In this document: in pieces, positions 52,108-60,554 of the stretch | Position numbering within the stretch: the stretch's first letter is position 1 | Layout: each line of letters starts with the position of its first letter | Assembly: GCA_963833885.1 (NCBI GenBank) | Contig: CAWHZU010000031.1 | Span: forward strand, 434,001-498,000 | Direction of reading: 5' to 3' | DNA from: JASHPR01 sp963833885 | GTDB taxonomy: Bacteria > Actinomycetota > Actinomycetes > Streptosporangiales > Streptosporangiaceae | Length of the DNA stretch: 64,000 nucleotides | Translations under genes and position numbers: made by a program | The notes under the pieces: model-generated | The model's database searches: none | Told to the model about the DNA's origin: nothing | What the model saw: only the letters and a program-made list of their open reading frames with translations

Positions 52108-54461
52108 TCGGCCTCGGCCTGCGCCTGGCGGTCAGCGGCGGCCGTGAGGCCGTGGTCCGCCTGGTGATCGTGGCCGTCGCCGTCGGGCTGGGCGTCGGCC
52201 TGCTGCTGACCGCGCTATCCGCGACCAGCGCGGTCAAGGTGCAGAACGCTCGTCACGCGTGGCTGTGGACCGGAACTGCGTCCGTGCCTGCCGGGCATGG
52301 GCCAGCGGGGACGGACCCGCTGTGGTGGAGCATCAGCGGCGACGAGTTCGGCGGCCAGCAGATCGTCCGCGTCGAGGCGGCGGCCACCGGCCCCACCTCA
52401 CCGGTGCCCCCGGGCATTCCACGTGACCCCGCCCCCGGCCAGTACTACGCCTCCCCTGCGCTGGCCAGCCTGCTGCGTAGCACCCCGGCGGACGAGCTCG
52501 CCGACCGCTATCCCGGCCGGCTGGCCGGCTCGATCGGCGACGCCGCGCTGCCGTCCCCGGACTCGCTGTACATCATCATCGGGCGCACCGCCGCGCAGAT
52601 GGCCCGCACCCCCGGCACCATCGAGGTGACCGGGTTCGCCACCGCGCTGCCGGGCTTCGGGAGCGCGCGAAACCCCAAGGGGCTGAACATCACCCCGCCC
52701 CAGCAGGGAGTCGGGGCCGGCGGCGTCGACCTCATCCTGTCGGTGGTGGCGCTGGCCCTGCTGACCCCGCTGCTGATCTTCATCGCCACTGCAACCCGGC
52801 TGTCGGCGGCCCGCCGCGAGCAGCGGTTCGCCGCGATGCGCCTGGTCGGCGCCCGGCCGCGGCAGATCTCGTTGATCGCAACCGTGGAGTCCACGGTGGC
52901 CGCGGTGGCGGGCGTGGCCGTCGGCTTCGGCCTGTTCTTCGTGCTGCGGATCCCGCTCGCGGCCGTCCCGTTCACTGGTGAGCCGTTCTTTCCCGCCGAC
53001 ATGTCGCTCAGCCTTACGGACATCCTGGTGGTCGCGCTCGGCGTGCCCGTGGCGGCCGCCCTGGTGGCCCGGCTGGCGCTGCGGCGGGTACAGATTTCCC
53101 CGCTGGGCGTCGCCCGCCGGGTGACCCCGGAGCCGCCGCGGGCCTGGCGGGTTATCCCGCTGCTGGCCGGCCTGGCCTGGCTCGGCTTCTTCGTCGTGCA
53201 CGGCCGGCCGACCAGCGTTTCCGGGCAGATCGGGGCACTGGTACCCGGCTGCCTGCTGATCCTGATCGGCCTGATCATCGCGGGGCCTTGGCTGACGATG
53301 ACCGGGGCGCGGATCATGGCCCGGCACGCCAGCCGCCCAGGGCCGTTGATCGCGGCCCGCCGGCTCGCCGACGACCCGCGGGCAGCGTTCCGCGCGGTCA
53401 GCGGCCTGGTCCTGGCGCTGTTCATCACCACCGTGGCCATCGCCGGCAACGCTACCCAGGACGCCAAGGAGGGCCACCCGGTCGGCTGGGCCGCAGCCTC
53501 CAGTGTCCTGGTAGACGACCTGGCCGGCCAGCCGCTGCCGGTCCTCGGCCAGCCCTCGAATCAGCCGCTTACTGCGCCGGCATCGGCGCGGACGCTGGCC
53601 CCGCTGCTGGCCCGGCTTGGCAGGATCCGCGGCGTTGAGGCCGTGATCGCGGTTCGCTCGGACGGCGCGTCGACCCTGCCCAGGGCGCTGCTCGGCGGCA
53701 GCATTGCCGGGTTCCCCTCGGCGTATCAGGAGACCGGCCCCGTTCCCGCCGGCGTGGTGCCCTGCTCGGAACTGGCCCGCGTTCCCGGCCTCGGCCGCTG
53801 CCCCGCCGGCGCGGCGGCCGTGTGGTTCCCCAAGTTCCTGGACACTGCCCCGCCCGCCAAGAGCCTCGCCAAGATCACCTGGCCGGCCGCGGACGTCCCC
53901 GCCCTCGAACTGGCCGGCCGGAGCGTGGACAGCATCGACATCGTGACGGACGGATCGCGGTCAGCGGTCGAGCAGGCCAGGACCGCGCTGGCGGGCGCGA
54001 ACGCCTACCCCAGCCTCGGAACGCCGATGACTCTCGGCGAGGTGACGGCGCAGCTGACCTCGATCGCCAACGCCTACCAGCAGCTCGTGGACGTGGTGAT
54101 CCTGGCCAGCCTGGCCATCGCCGGCTGCACGCTGGCCGCGGGAATCGCGGCCGGCCTAGCCGACCGCAAGCGGCCGTTCAGCCTGCTGCGGCTCACCGGC
54201 GCCCGGCTCCGCATGCTGCGCAGCGTGGTCGCGCTGGAGAGCGCCGTCCCGCTGCTGGCCGTCGCCGCGGTCTCGATCGGCGTCGGGTTCATCGGCGCCG
54301 CGATGTTCGCTAGCGTGCAGCTGCAGCACTCGCTCGTGGCCCCTGGCGCCGGGTACTACCTGCTCACCGCCGTCGGGCTCGTGGCCTCCCTCGCGATCAT
54401 CGCGTCCACCTTCCCGCTGCTGCGGCGCATCACTGGTCCCGATGCCGCGCGGAACGAGTGA
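52104..54461 (+). CDS. FtsX/MacB-type ABC permease
   Basis: 785 residues with about ten transmembrane helices: one near the N-terminus (LVIVAVAVGLGVGLLLTALS), a 170-residue extracytoplasmic domain, a three-helix FtsX block (LILSVVALALLTPLLIFIAT and following), two or more central helices, a second external domain, and a final FtsX block (VVILASLAIAGCTLAAGIAA). Duplicated FtsX organisation. Cargo unknown; such exporters commonly move peptides, antibiotics or lipids. Confidence 0.88.
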   Translation: MIGLGLRLAVSGGREAVVRLVIVAVAVGLGVGLLLTALSATSAVKVQNARHAWLWTGTASVPAGHGPAGTDPLWWSISGDEFGGQQIVRVEAAATGPTSPVPPGIPRDPAPGQYYASPALASLLRSTPADELADRYPGRLAGSIGDAALPSPDSLYIIIGRTAAQMARTPGTIEVTGFATALPGFGSARNPKGLNITPPQQGVGAGGVDLILSVVALALLTPLLIFIATATRLSAARREQRFAAMRLVGARPRQISLIATVESTVAAVAGVAVGFGLFFVLRIPLAAVPFTGEPFFPADMSLSLTDILVVALGVPVAAALVARLALRRVQISPLGVARRVTPEPPRAWRVIPLLAGLAWLGFFVVHGRPTSVSGQIGALVPGCLLILIGLIIAGPWLTMTGARIMARHASRPGPLIAARRLADDPRAAFRAVSGLVLALFITTVAIAGNATQDAKEGHPVGWAAASSVLVDDLAGQPLPVLGQPSNQPLTAPASARTLAPLLARLGRIRGVEAVIAVRSDGASTLPRALLGGSIAGFPSAYQETGPVPAGVVPCSELARVPGLGRCPAGAAAVWFPKFLDTAPPAKSLAKITWPAADVPALELAGRSVDSIDIVTDGSRSAVEQARTALAGANAYPSLGTPMTLGEVTAQLTSIANAYQQLVDVVILASLAIAGCTLAAGIAAGLADRKRPFSLLRLTGARLRMLRSVVALESAVPLLAVAAVSIGVGFIGAAMFASVQLQHSLVAPGAGYYLLTAVGLVASLAIIASTFPLLRRITGPDAARNE

Positions 54462-54512
54462 TCCCCGATATGCTCTGATCGCACTCTCAGCAGGGCGAGG
54501 GAGGTGGGACCC

Positions 54513-54569
54513 GTGGACACGACGACATCCATGCGCTTCCCGCTCGCCGTGAGAGTGCCGAGAACCTGA
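54513..54569 (+). CDS. Possible 18-residue upstream leader peptide
   Basis: GTG with GGGAGGTGGG ending 3 nt before it; reads MDTTTSMRFPLAVRVPRT then TGA, 33 nt before the GNAT start. The ribosome-binding site is stronger than most in the window. Could be a regulatory upstream frame, or coincidence. Confidence 0.3.
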   Translation: MDTTTSMRFPLAVRVPRT

Positions 54570-54602
54570 CCGGGGAGCGCGCCGCTTCCCGGAGGTACCT
54601 TC

Positions 54603-55508
54603 ATGACCGGTCTGGTTATCCGCCCGCTGACCGAGGGCGAAGAATCACTGTTTGAGTCCCTGGACGACCCGGCGCTTGTGGGCTTCGGCGCCTTCGGCGA
54701 CCGCTACAGCGACATGGCCGCCCGCGGCGACTACCGCCCCGAGTGGACCTGGATAGCGCTGCGCGACGGGACCGTGGTCGCCCGCGCAGCCTGGTGGGGC
54801 GGTCCCGATGACGACGCGCCGAGCGCGCTGGACTGGTTCGACTTCACCGACCCCGGCGCCGCCGTGCAGCTGCTGCGCACGGCGCCGCTGCGCGCCGAGT
54901 ACTCCCTCAGGCTGCCCCCCGGCTGGCGGGACGACGACGCCGTTGCGCATGCGGCCCAGGCCCGCATCGCCGCGGCCCAGGAAGCTGGCATGACGTTCCT
55001 GGTCGAGCGCTACCGCTACCGGTGGACGCCGGAATGCGGCGTGCCCGCCGCCCCCGGGCGCCTGGAGTTCCGCCCCGAACCCGACGACGCCGTGATCCTC
55101 GACGTTTTCCGCCGGGTGCACCGCAGCACCCTGGACGCACACGCCAGCCGCGTCATCGCCGCATCCGGGCTCGACGCGGCCGCCCAGGAAGACCTGGACG
55201 ATCTACGCTGGATGCCCAGCCCGCGCGAGTGGTGGCGGCTCGCCTACACCCCCGGCGGCGACCTGGTCGGCCTCGCCGTGCCGTGCCGCAACTACAGCGA
55301 CCCCGTCGTCGGCTACATCGCTGTCGTGCCCGAGCAGCGCGGCCACGGCTACGCCTACGATCTGCTCGGCGAGGCCACCCGCCTGCTGGCCGCCGAAGGC
55401 GCCGACCGGATCGTCGCAGGCACCGACGTCACCAACCTCCCGATGGCAGCCACCTTCGCGAAGGCCGGCTACCCGGTCGCCCAGCACCGCATCGACTTCG
55501 TCTACTGA
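54603..55508 (+). CDS. GNAT-family N-acetyltransferase
   Basis: 301 residues, two GNAT-like halves. The C-terminal half has acetyl-CoA motif A: VGYIAVVPEQRGHGYAYDLL (about 237-256), then DVTNLPMAATFAKAGY. The N-terminal half is degenerate. Good GGAGG upstream of the ATG. Stop overlaps the converging kinase gene by 7 nt. Substrate unknown. Confidence 0.83.
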   Translation: MTGLVIRPLTEGEESLFESLDDPALVGFGAFGDRYSDMAARGDYRPEWTWIALRDGTVVARAAWWGGPDDDAPSALDWFDFTDPGAAVQLLRTAPLRAEYSLRLPPGWRDDDAVAHAAQARIAAAQEAGMTFLVERYRYRWTPECGVPAAPGRLEFRPEPDDAVILDVFRRVHRSTLDAHASRVIAASGLDAAAQEDLDDLRWMPSPREWWRLAYTPGGDLVGLAVPCRNYSDPVVGYIAVVPEQRGHGYAYDLLGEATRLLAAEGADRIVAGTDVTNLPMAATFAKAGYPVAQHRIDFVY

Positions 55509-56014
55509 GCGGCCGACAGGTATTCCAGCGCGGCTTGCAGATTCGCTTCGCGCGAGTTGACCGAGTCGATCGTCAGCCGCTCGTCGGTCCATGGCGGGAA
55601 GTCGGCCCGGCGCCGCAGCACACCCTCCCAGGTGGGCTCCGGGAATCCCTCGATGTTCCTCGTTCGGTGCTCGACCCGGTCCCGGTAGACGTGGTCGTCG
55701 CCGCAATTGACGACGATGAACCTCAGCTCGGCGCCCACCTGGCCGGCCAGATCCCGCCACTGGGCACGGGCGGGTTCCGGTCCGTTGACGGCGTCGACGA
55801 TGACGTCGTGCCCAAGAGCGAGCTGCTCGGCCGCGAGCGCACCGACGACCAGGTACGCAGCGTGGTGTGTCGGCGCGGACGGGCTGACTCCGGCGCGCCA
55901 CATCGCCGCTTCGGCCTGATCCACTCCGAGCACGGCGCAGTTCAGCGCCCGCCCGAGATCGACAGCCATCGTGCTCTTCCCAGACCCCGGCAGCCCGGCG
56001 ACGACGATCAGCAT
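55502..56014 (-). CDS. P-loop AAA-type kinase (zeta-toxin/chloramphenicol-phosphotransferase-like)
   Basis: 170 residues with Walker A GLPGSGKST at the N-terminus, VDQAEAAMWRAG (Asp substrate site), VIVDAVNGPEPAR and a lid region DRVEHRTRN. Belongs to small kinases that phosphorylate nucleotide-sugars, antibiotics or RNA. No antitoxin lies next to it. Monocistronic. Confidence 0.8.
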   Translation of the reverse strand: MLIVVAGLPGSGKSTMAVDLGRALNCAVLGVDQAEAAMWRAGVSPSAPTHHAAYLVVGALAAEQLALGHDVIVDAVNGPEPARAQWRDLAGQVGAELRFIVVNCGDDHVYRDRVEHRTRNIEGFPEPTWEGVLRRRADFPPWTDERLTIDSVNSREANLQAALEYLSAAQ

Positions 56015-56115
56015 TCCCGAAGCCTGTCATACCGGCTTGATCATCTTGACTGCCCGGCAACGCCCGTTGATCGTGGCGGGCATGGACGTAGCCGGGTGCC
56101 TGGGATGGCGCCACG

Positions 56116-56700
56116 TCAGAATGAGGGCGGCGTGATGATGGACAAAGCCCGCAGCTCACGGCGCCCGATGTTGCGGAGGCGGTGCGGAATTGTGCCCTGA
56201 AACGTCGCTGCGTCTCCGGCTCGCAGGTCGATGAGCGCGTCGCCGAACTCGAGTGCGCCCCGGCCGGTGAGGATGACCAGGCACTCCTCCCCGGCGTGGC
56301 TGAGGAGCTCGGCGGCGGAAGCCTGGCCCGGGCCGATGCTCACTTCCATCACCTCGAGCTGACCCTGCATCGAGGGGCTCAGTAACTGATAGCGCGCCTC
56401 GGACGAGGGCCTTCCGATCGTCACCCGGTCGCCGCGCCGGACAACGCTGACGGCCTCCGCCTCGACCGGCAGAAATAACCGGAAGACCGGGATCTCGAGC
56501 GACGCGGCCAGCTTCCGGAGCGTGGCCAGCGAGGGCTGGACGGCGCCCGACTCGATCTGGCTGATCGCCGCGGCGCTGACGCCGACCTTGCGGGCCAGGG
56601 ACGCGATCGTCATCTGCCGCCGCTCGCGCTGCGCTCGCACCGTGCTGCCGAGCTCCGCGGAGTCGTGCGGCTCCCCCGCGGCCTTGTGGTCCTTAGCCAT
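56116..56700 (-). CDS. XRE-family regulator with C-terminal cupin domain
   Basis: 194 residues. Helix-turn-helix at about 19-73 (STVRAQRERRQMTIASLARK, VGVSAAAISQIESGAVQPSL) and a cupin at about 115-190 (EVMEVSIGPGQASAAELLSH, AGEECLVILTGRGALEFGD). This class often governs amino-acid and polyamine use. The ATG overlaps the end of the M55 peptidase gene by 8 nt, so regulator and peptidase are one operon. Confidence 0.9.
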   Translation of the reverse strand: MAKDHKAAGEPHDSAELGSTVRAQRERRQMTIASLARKVGVSAAAISQIESGAVQPSLATLRKLAASLEIPVFRLFLPVEAEAVSVVRRGDRVTIGRPSSEARYQLLSPSMQGQLEVMEVSIGPGQASAAELLSHAGEECLVILTGRGALEFGDALIDLRAGDAATFQGTIPHRLRNIGRRELRALSIITPPSF

Positions 56701-57532
56701 AGATCGCCTTCTGGCCCACCTGCATGCCCAGCAGGAGCATGACCACCAGCACGCGCATGAGCTCCGGGTAGTCGTCGGTGACGAACTCCACGGAACGCGA
56801 CCCGGTCAGCGCGACGCCCGGAATCATCGCGCAGGTCGCGGCGATCGTGGTCGAGTTCCACTCGATTCCGAGCTGGTACGGCGAGGCGAGCCGGTACGGG
56901 GTGGCCCCCTCGCGTCCGGCCACGGCCCTGGCCGTCGCCTCCCTGATCCGGGCCTGAGCCACCTCCGGGTGCAGGCAGTCCGCGCTGAACTTGTCGATCC
57001 CGTCCTTGACGGCCACGGTCTGCACTCCGCCGAGAAATCGCTCCGCCTCCGCGCATACCGCGGAGTCGCCCGCGACGACAAGGACCGGCACCCCGAAGTG
57101 CCCGGCGTACGCGGCGTTCAGCCGGGTTTCGCCGGTGGGCTCGCCGTTGAGATAGACGTTCTGGATCTCCTTGCCGAGCAGCGTGTGGTTGAGCACGCCG
57201 CCCTCGGTTCCCGCACAGGCGTGATATCCCACGAACACCGCGCCGTCATAGGACGTGTCGAGGCCCTGCACCATGCACAGCGACTTGTGGAAGCCCTTGA
57301 TCGTGCGCGCGCGGGGATCGAGCCGCTCGAGCAGCAGGTTGCGCATGATCCAGTGCGAGTCGTTCACCAGTACCTCGTCCGCGCCCGCGTCGTAGGCGCC
57401 GAGGATGGCGGCGTTGGCGTCGCCGGTCATGAACACCCGGCCGCGCTGGTAATCGGCGCCGTCCGGAAGCACGTCCTCAGGGTCGGTGATTCCCGATACG
57501 CCCTCCATGTCGACCGAGATAAACACCTTCAC
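56693..57532 (-). CDS. M55 family D-aminopeptidase (DppA-like)
   Basis: 279 residues from GTG 57532 with AGGAGG 5 nt upstream. Zn-binding start KVFISVDMEGVSGI, then MTGDANAAILGAYDAGADEV, VNDSHWIM, VFVGYHACAGTEGGVLNHT and LVVAGDSAVCAEAE, as in DppA, which removes N-terminal D-residues from peptides such as D-Ala-D-Ala. Divergent from an APC permease and D-amino-acid oxidase-like pair 93 bp away. Confidence 0.9.
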   Translation of the reverse strand: MKVFISVDMEGVSGITDPEDVLPDGADYQRGRVFMTGDANAAILGAYDAGADEVLVNDSHWIMRNLLLERLDPRARTIKGFHKSLCMVQGLDTSYDGAVFVGYHACAGTEGGVLNHTLLGKEIQNVYLNGEPTGETRLNAAYAGHFGVPVLVVAGDSAVCAEAERFLGGVQTVAVKDGIDKFSADCLHPEVAQARIREATARAVAGREGATPYRLASPYQLGIEWNSTTIAATCAMIPGVALTGSRSVEFVTDDYPELMRVLVVMLLLGMQVGQKAIYG

Positions 57533-57625
57533 CGTGGCCTCCTGACCGGCCATTGACCTGCACCAATCGTAGGTGTAGCTTACGCGCAATTAGCTGTGCT
57601 TTATATACGAGTGTCAGGAGATGCG

Positions 57626-59083
57626 GTGTCAGAGGCACAGGATGTGACGGCCGCCGAATCCAGCTCGCAGCAGTCCCTGGAGTCGCTGGGCTACCGGCAG
57701 GAGCTGAAGCGGGTCGTCAACTCGCTCGGGCACATTGCCCTCATCCTCTCGGACATCACCCCGACCGCGTCGCTGCTGGTCGTGGGCACGGCGGTGGTTG
57801 CGACCGCGGGCACGGGCTCGGTGTGGTCCTACCTCATCGGGTGCTTCATCGCGCTGAACGTGGCGTTCTGCATGGGCGAGCTCGGCTCGATGTTCCCGGT
57901 CGCGGGCGGCCTGTTCTCGATCGTCACCCGGGTGCTCGGCAAGGCCACCGGGTTCGTCGCCATGGTCGACTACATCGGCCAGGCGATCTTTCTGCCGGCC
58001 AGCGTGGCCATCGGCATCGGCACCTATGTGCACGCACTCGACTCCGGCATCTCGACAAGGCTGGTCTCGGGCTTCGGCATGATCCTGGTCACGCTGGTCT
58101 GCCTGCTGAAGATCAAGTTCAACGCCTGGTTCACCGCCGTCTGCCTGGCGATCGAGCTGATCGTCGTCGGAGCGCTCGCGGTCGCCGGGTTCAGCCACTG
58201 GCACCAGCCGTGGTCGATCCTCAGCCATCCCGTCGGCCCGACCGGCACCATCGGGGTGTCCGGGATCGGCGTGGGCCTGATCGTCACCGCGCTGGCAACC
58301 GCGCTGTTCTCGGTGAACGGGTACGACAGCGGGATCAACTTCGCCGAAGAGGTCCTCGGCTCGAAGGCGGAGGTCGGGCGGGCCGTGGTGACCGCGGCGG
58401 CGATCGGCATCCTCTTCGAGCTCATCCCATTCATCGCGATCGTCTTTGGCGCGCACAACCTGCCGGCCTTCCTGCACTCCGCGACGCCGGTCACCGAGGT
58501 AGGCGGCGAGGCGTTCGGCCACACGTTCATCACGATCGTCACGTACGGCGCGCTGATCGCGATCTTCAACGCCTCGGTGGCGATCACCCTGCAGTTCTCC
58601 CGGATCGTCTGGGCCAGCGGCCGGGACGTCGCCTGGCCCCAGCCGGTCAGCTCGTGGATCGCGAAGGTCGATCCCCGCCGCGGCTCGCCCTGGGTCGCCA
58701 CGCTGATCGTCGGAACGCTGGCGACCATCCTCTGCTTCCAGTCGACGCTGATAGCCGTGGTCACCTTCACCGCCGTGCTGATCATCGTCCTGTACGGGCT
58801 GATCGCGGTCTCCGCCCTGGTCAGCCGGGTCCGCCAGCGGCACCTGGACCGGCCGTCGAAGATGCCGATCTGGCCGGTGCCGCCGCTCATCGCGCTGGCC
58901 GGCGTGGTCATCGCGCTGACTAAGCAGAAGGGCTCCGACCTCTGGACCTGCGTCATCATTTTCGCAGCCGCGCTGATCTACTACTTCCTGTTCGTCCGGC
59001 CGAGGTCCAACCGGTACTGGACGGTCTCCGGCGCGGTGCCCGACACCGAGCCCGAGGCCGCCGCTGATACAACGGACCGGTGA
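57626..59083 (+). CDS. APC-family amino acid permease
   Basis: 485 residues, about 12 transmembrane helices, starting at GTG 57626 with AGGAG 6 nt upstream. Signatures: SDITPTASLLVVGTAVV in TM1, FCMGELGSMFPVAGGLF in TM2, YDSGINFAEEVLG in the TM6 region. Imports amino acids by proton symport. The stop overlaps the oxidase start by 4 nt (GTGA), so substrate uptake and oxidation are coupled. Confidence 0.9.
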   Translation: MSEAQDVTAAESSSQQSLESLGYRQELKRVVNSLGHIALILSDITPTASLLVVGTAVVATAGTGSVWSYLIGCFIALNVAFCMGELGSMFPVAGGLFSIVTRVLGKATGFVAMVDYIGQAIFLPASVAIGIGTYVHALDSGISTRLVSGFGMILVTLVCLLKIKFNAWFTAVCLAIELIVVGALAVAGFSHWHQPWSILSHPVGPTGTIGVSGIGVGLIVTALATALFSVNGYDSGINFAEEVLGSKAEVGRAVVTAAAIGILFELIPFIAIVFGAHNLPAFLHSATPVTEVGGEAFGHTFITIVTYGALIAIFNASVAITLQFSRIVWASGRDVAWPQPVSSWIAKVDPRRGSPWVATLIVGTLATILCFQSTLIAVVTFTAVLIIVLYGLIAVSALVSRVRQRHLDRPSKMPIWPVPPLIALAGVVIALTKQKGSDLWTCVIIFAAALIYYFLFVRPRSNRYWTVSGAVPDTEPEAAADTTDR

Positions 59084-60330
59084 CCACCAGCGGGGCAGGC
59101 GGCCGGGCCGCGATCGTCGGCGCGGGCATCATCGGGCTCTGCGCCGCCTGGTTCCTGCAGGACGAAGGCTTCGCCGTCACCGTGTACGACCGCCGCGACG
59201 TGGCCGCGGGAGCCTCGGCCGGCAACGCGGGCTGGATCAGCCCGGCGATGGTCGCGCCGCTGCCCGAGCCCGCTGCGCTGCGGTACGGGCTGGCCTCGCT
59301 GCTCCGCCCGGCCAGCCCGCTGCGCATCCCGCCCGGGTCGCTCCCCGACACCTGGCGGTTCCTGGCCGGCTTCGCGGCGCACAGCACCCACCGGCAGTGG
59401 CAGGCCGGGGTGGCCGGTTTCGCGGGCCTGAACGCCCTCGCGGTGCCCTCCTACCAGGTGCTGACCGAGGCGGGCGTGGCCGACGGGCCCAGGGACGAGG
59501 CGGTCGTGGCAGCGTTCGACGGGCCGGAACAGGCCGCGCCGCTCCGGCACGAGATGCAGGCCATCGCCGCAGCCGGCGGCATAAACGTCGCCCTCGACGA
59601 ACTCAGCGCGGCCGAGCTGCGCCGGGAGCAGCCGCTGCTCGGCGCGCGGGCCGGCTACGGCCTGCGGATCGGCGGCCAGCAGTTCCTCCAGCCGCTGGAC
59701 TTCGTGCGGAGCCTGGCCTCCTCGGTGCGCAGCCGGGGCGGCCAGATCGTCGCCGGGGCGCCAGTCACCGCGATCACGAGCCGGGCCGGCGGGATACGGC
59801 TCGACGCCGCTGGCCAGACCGCGGACGTTGACGTCTGCGTGCTAGCCAATGGCGCGTGGATCAACGAGCTCGCGGCCCCGGCCGGAGTCCGGGTCCGGAT
59901 CCAGGCTGGCCGCGGCTACTCGTTCAAGGTCCAAATCCCCGAGCCCCTGGCGCAGCCGCTGTACCTGCCGGCCGCGCGGGTGGCGATCACGCCGGCCCCG
60001 GGCGGCTTCCGGGTCGCGGGCACCATGGAGTTCCGGCGTCCCGACGACCCGCTGGACCGGCGCCGGATCGGCGCGATCGTGCGGTCCGCGCGCGCTTACC
60101 TGCCGGGCGTCGACTGGTCCGCGCTGACCGGTCCGTGGGTCGGGCCGCGGCCGGTGACCGCCGACGGGCTGCCGATCATCGGCGCCACCCGGGATGACGG
60201 CCTGTTCGTGGCCGGGGGCCACGGGATGTGGGGAATGACGCTCGGGCCGGCGACCGGCAGGCTCCTGGCCCGCCGCATCGCCACCGGCCGCCCCGAGCCG
60301 GCGCTGGCACCGTTCAACCCGCTCCGCTGA
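59080..60330 (+). CDS. FAD-dependent D-amino-acid oxidase/dehydrogenase (DadA-like)
   Basis: 416 residues, DAO superfamily. Dinucleotide motif AAIVGAGIIGLCAAWFLQ (10-27), then ASAGNAGWISPAMVAP, the DadA-type GNAG(W) block, and a C-terminal FAD motif GPRPVTADGLPIIGATRDDG with GHGMWGMTLGPATGRL. Oxidatively deaminates D-amino acids, probably those released by the M55 peptidase and imported by the permease. Confidence 0.88.
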   Translation: MTTSGAGGRAAIVGAGIIGLCAAWFLQDEGFAVTVYDRRDVAAGASAGNAGWISPAMVAPLPEPAALRYGLASLLRPASPLRIPPGSLPDTWRFLAGFAAHSTHRQWQAGVAGFAGLNALAVPSYQVLTEAGVADGPRDEAVVAAFDGPEQAAPLRHEMQAIAAAGGINVALDELSAAELRREQPLLGARAGYGLRIGGQQFLQPLDFVRSLASSVRSRGGQIVAGAPVTAITSRAGGIRLDAAGQTADVDVCVLANGAWINELAAPAGVRVRIQAGRGYSFKVQIPEPLAQPLYLPAARVAITPAPGGFRVAGTMEFRRPDDPLDRRRIGAIVRSARAYLPGVDWSALTGPWVGPRPVTADGLPIIGATRDDGLFVAGGHGMWGMTLGPATGRLLARRIATGRPEPALAPFNPLR

Positions 60331-60554
60331 GATCACTTAGCCACACCCGAACTTTCCGCGCGGAGCTGCCCGGGGGTAATGGATGAACGTTATCACCGGC
60401 TAAAGCCTATTTATCAGCTTTATTTTCGGATCATTTGACATGTGGGGTTTATCACTCGGCGCCATTCTCGAATCGTGGCCGATTGTGCGCAATGCTTCGC
60501 CGGAGTATTACAGACGCATAGGTCCACAGATTCGGGGCGATACGAGGGAGACCA
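60331..60554. other. AT-rich region upstream of the S53 peptidase
   Basis: No gene. Contains the inverted repeat TAAAGC-N10-GCTTTA (60401-60422), reminiscent of but wider than the TAAAG-N2-CTTTA palindromes before two other secreted-protein genes. Confidence 0.4.

Noticed and set aside
55502..56014. Zeta-type toxin of a toxin-antitoxin pair
   Set aside because: No epsilon-like antitoxin or other small partner gene is adjacent, so only the P-loop kinase call is kept.
60435..60465. TTGACA at about 60435 as the S53 peptidase promoter
   Set aside because: At 17-18 bp spacing the bases are GGCGCC, with no -10-like sequence, and the peptidase start is still 115 bp away.
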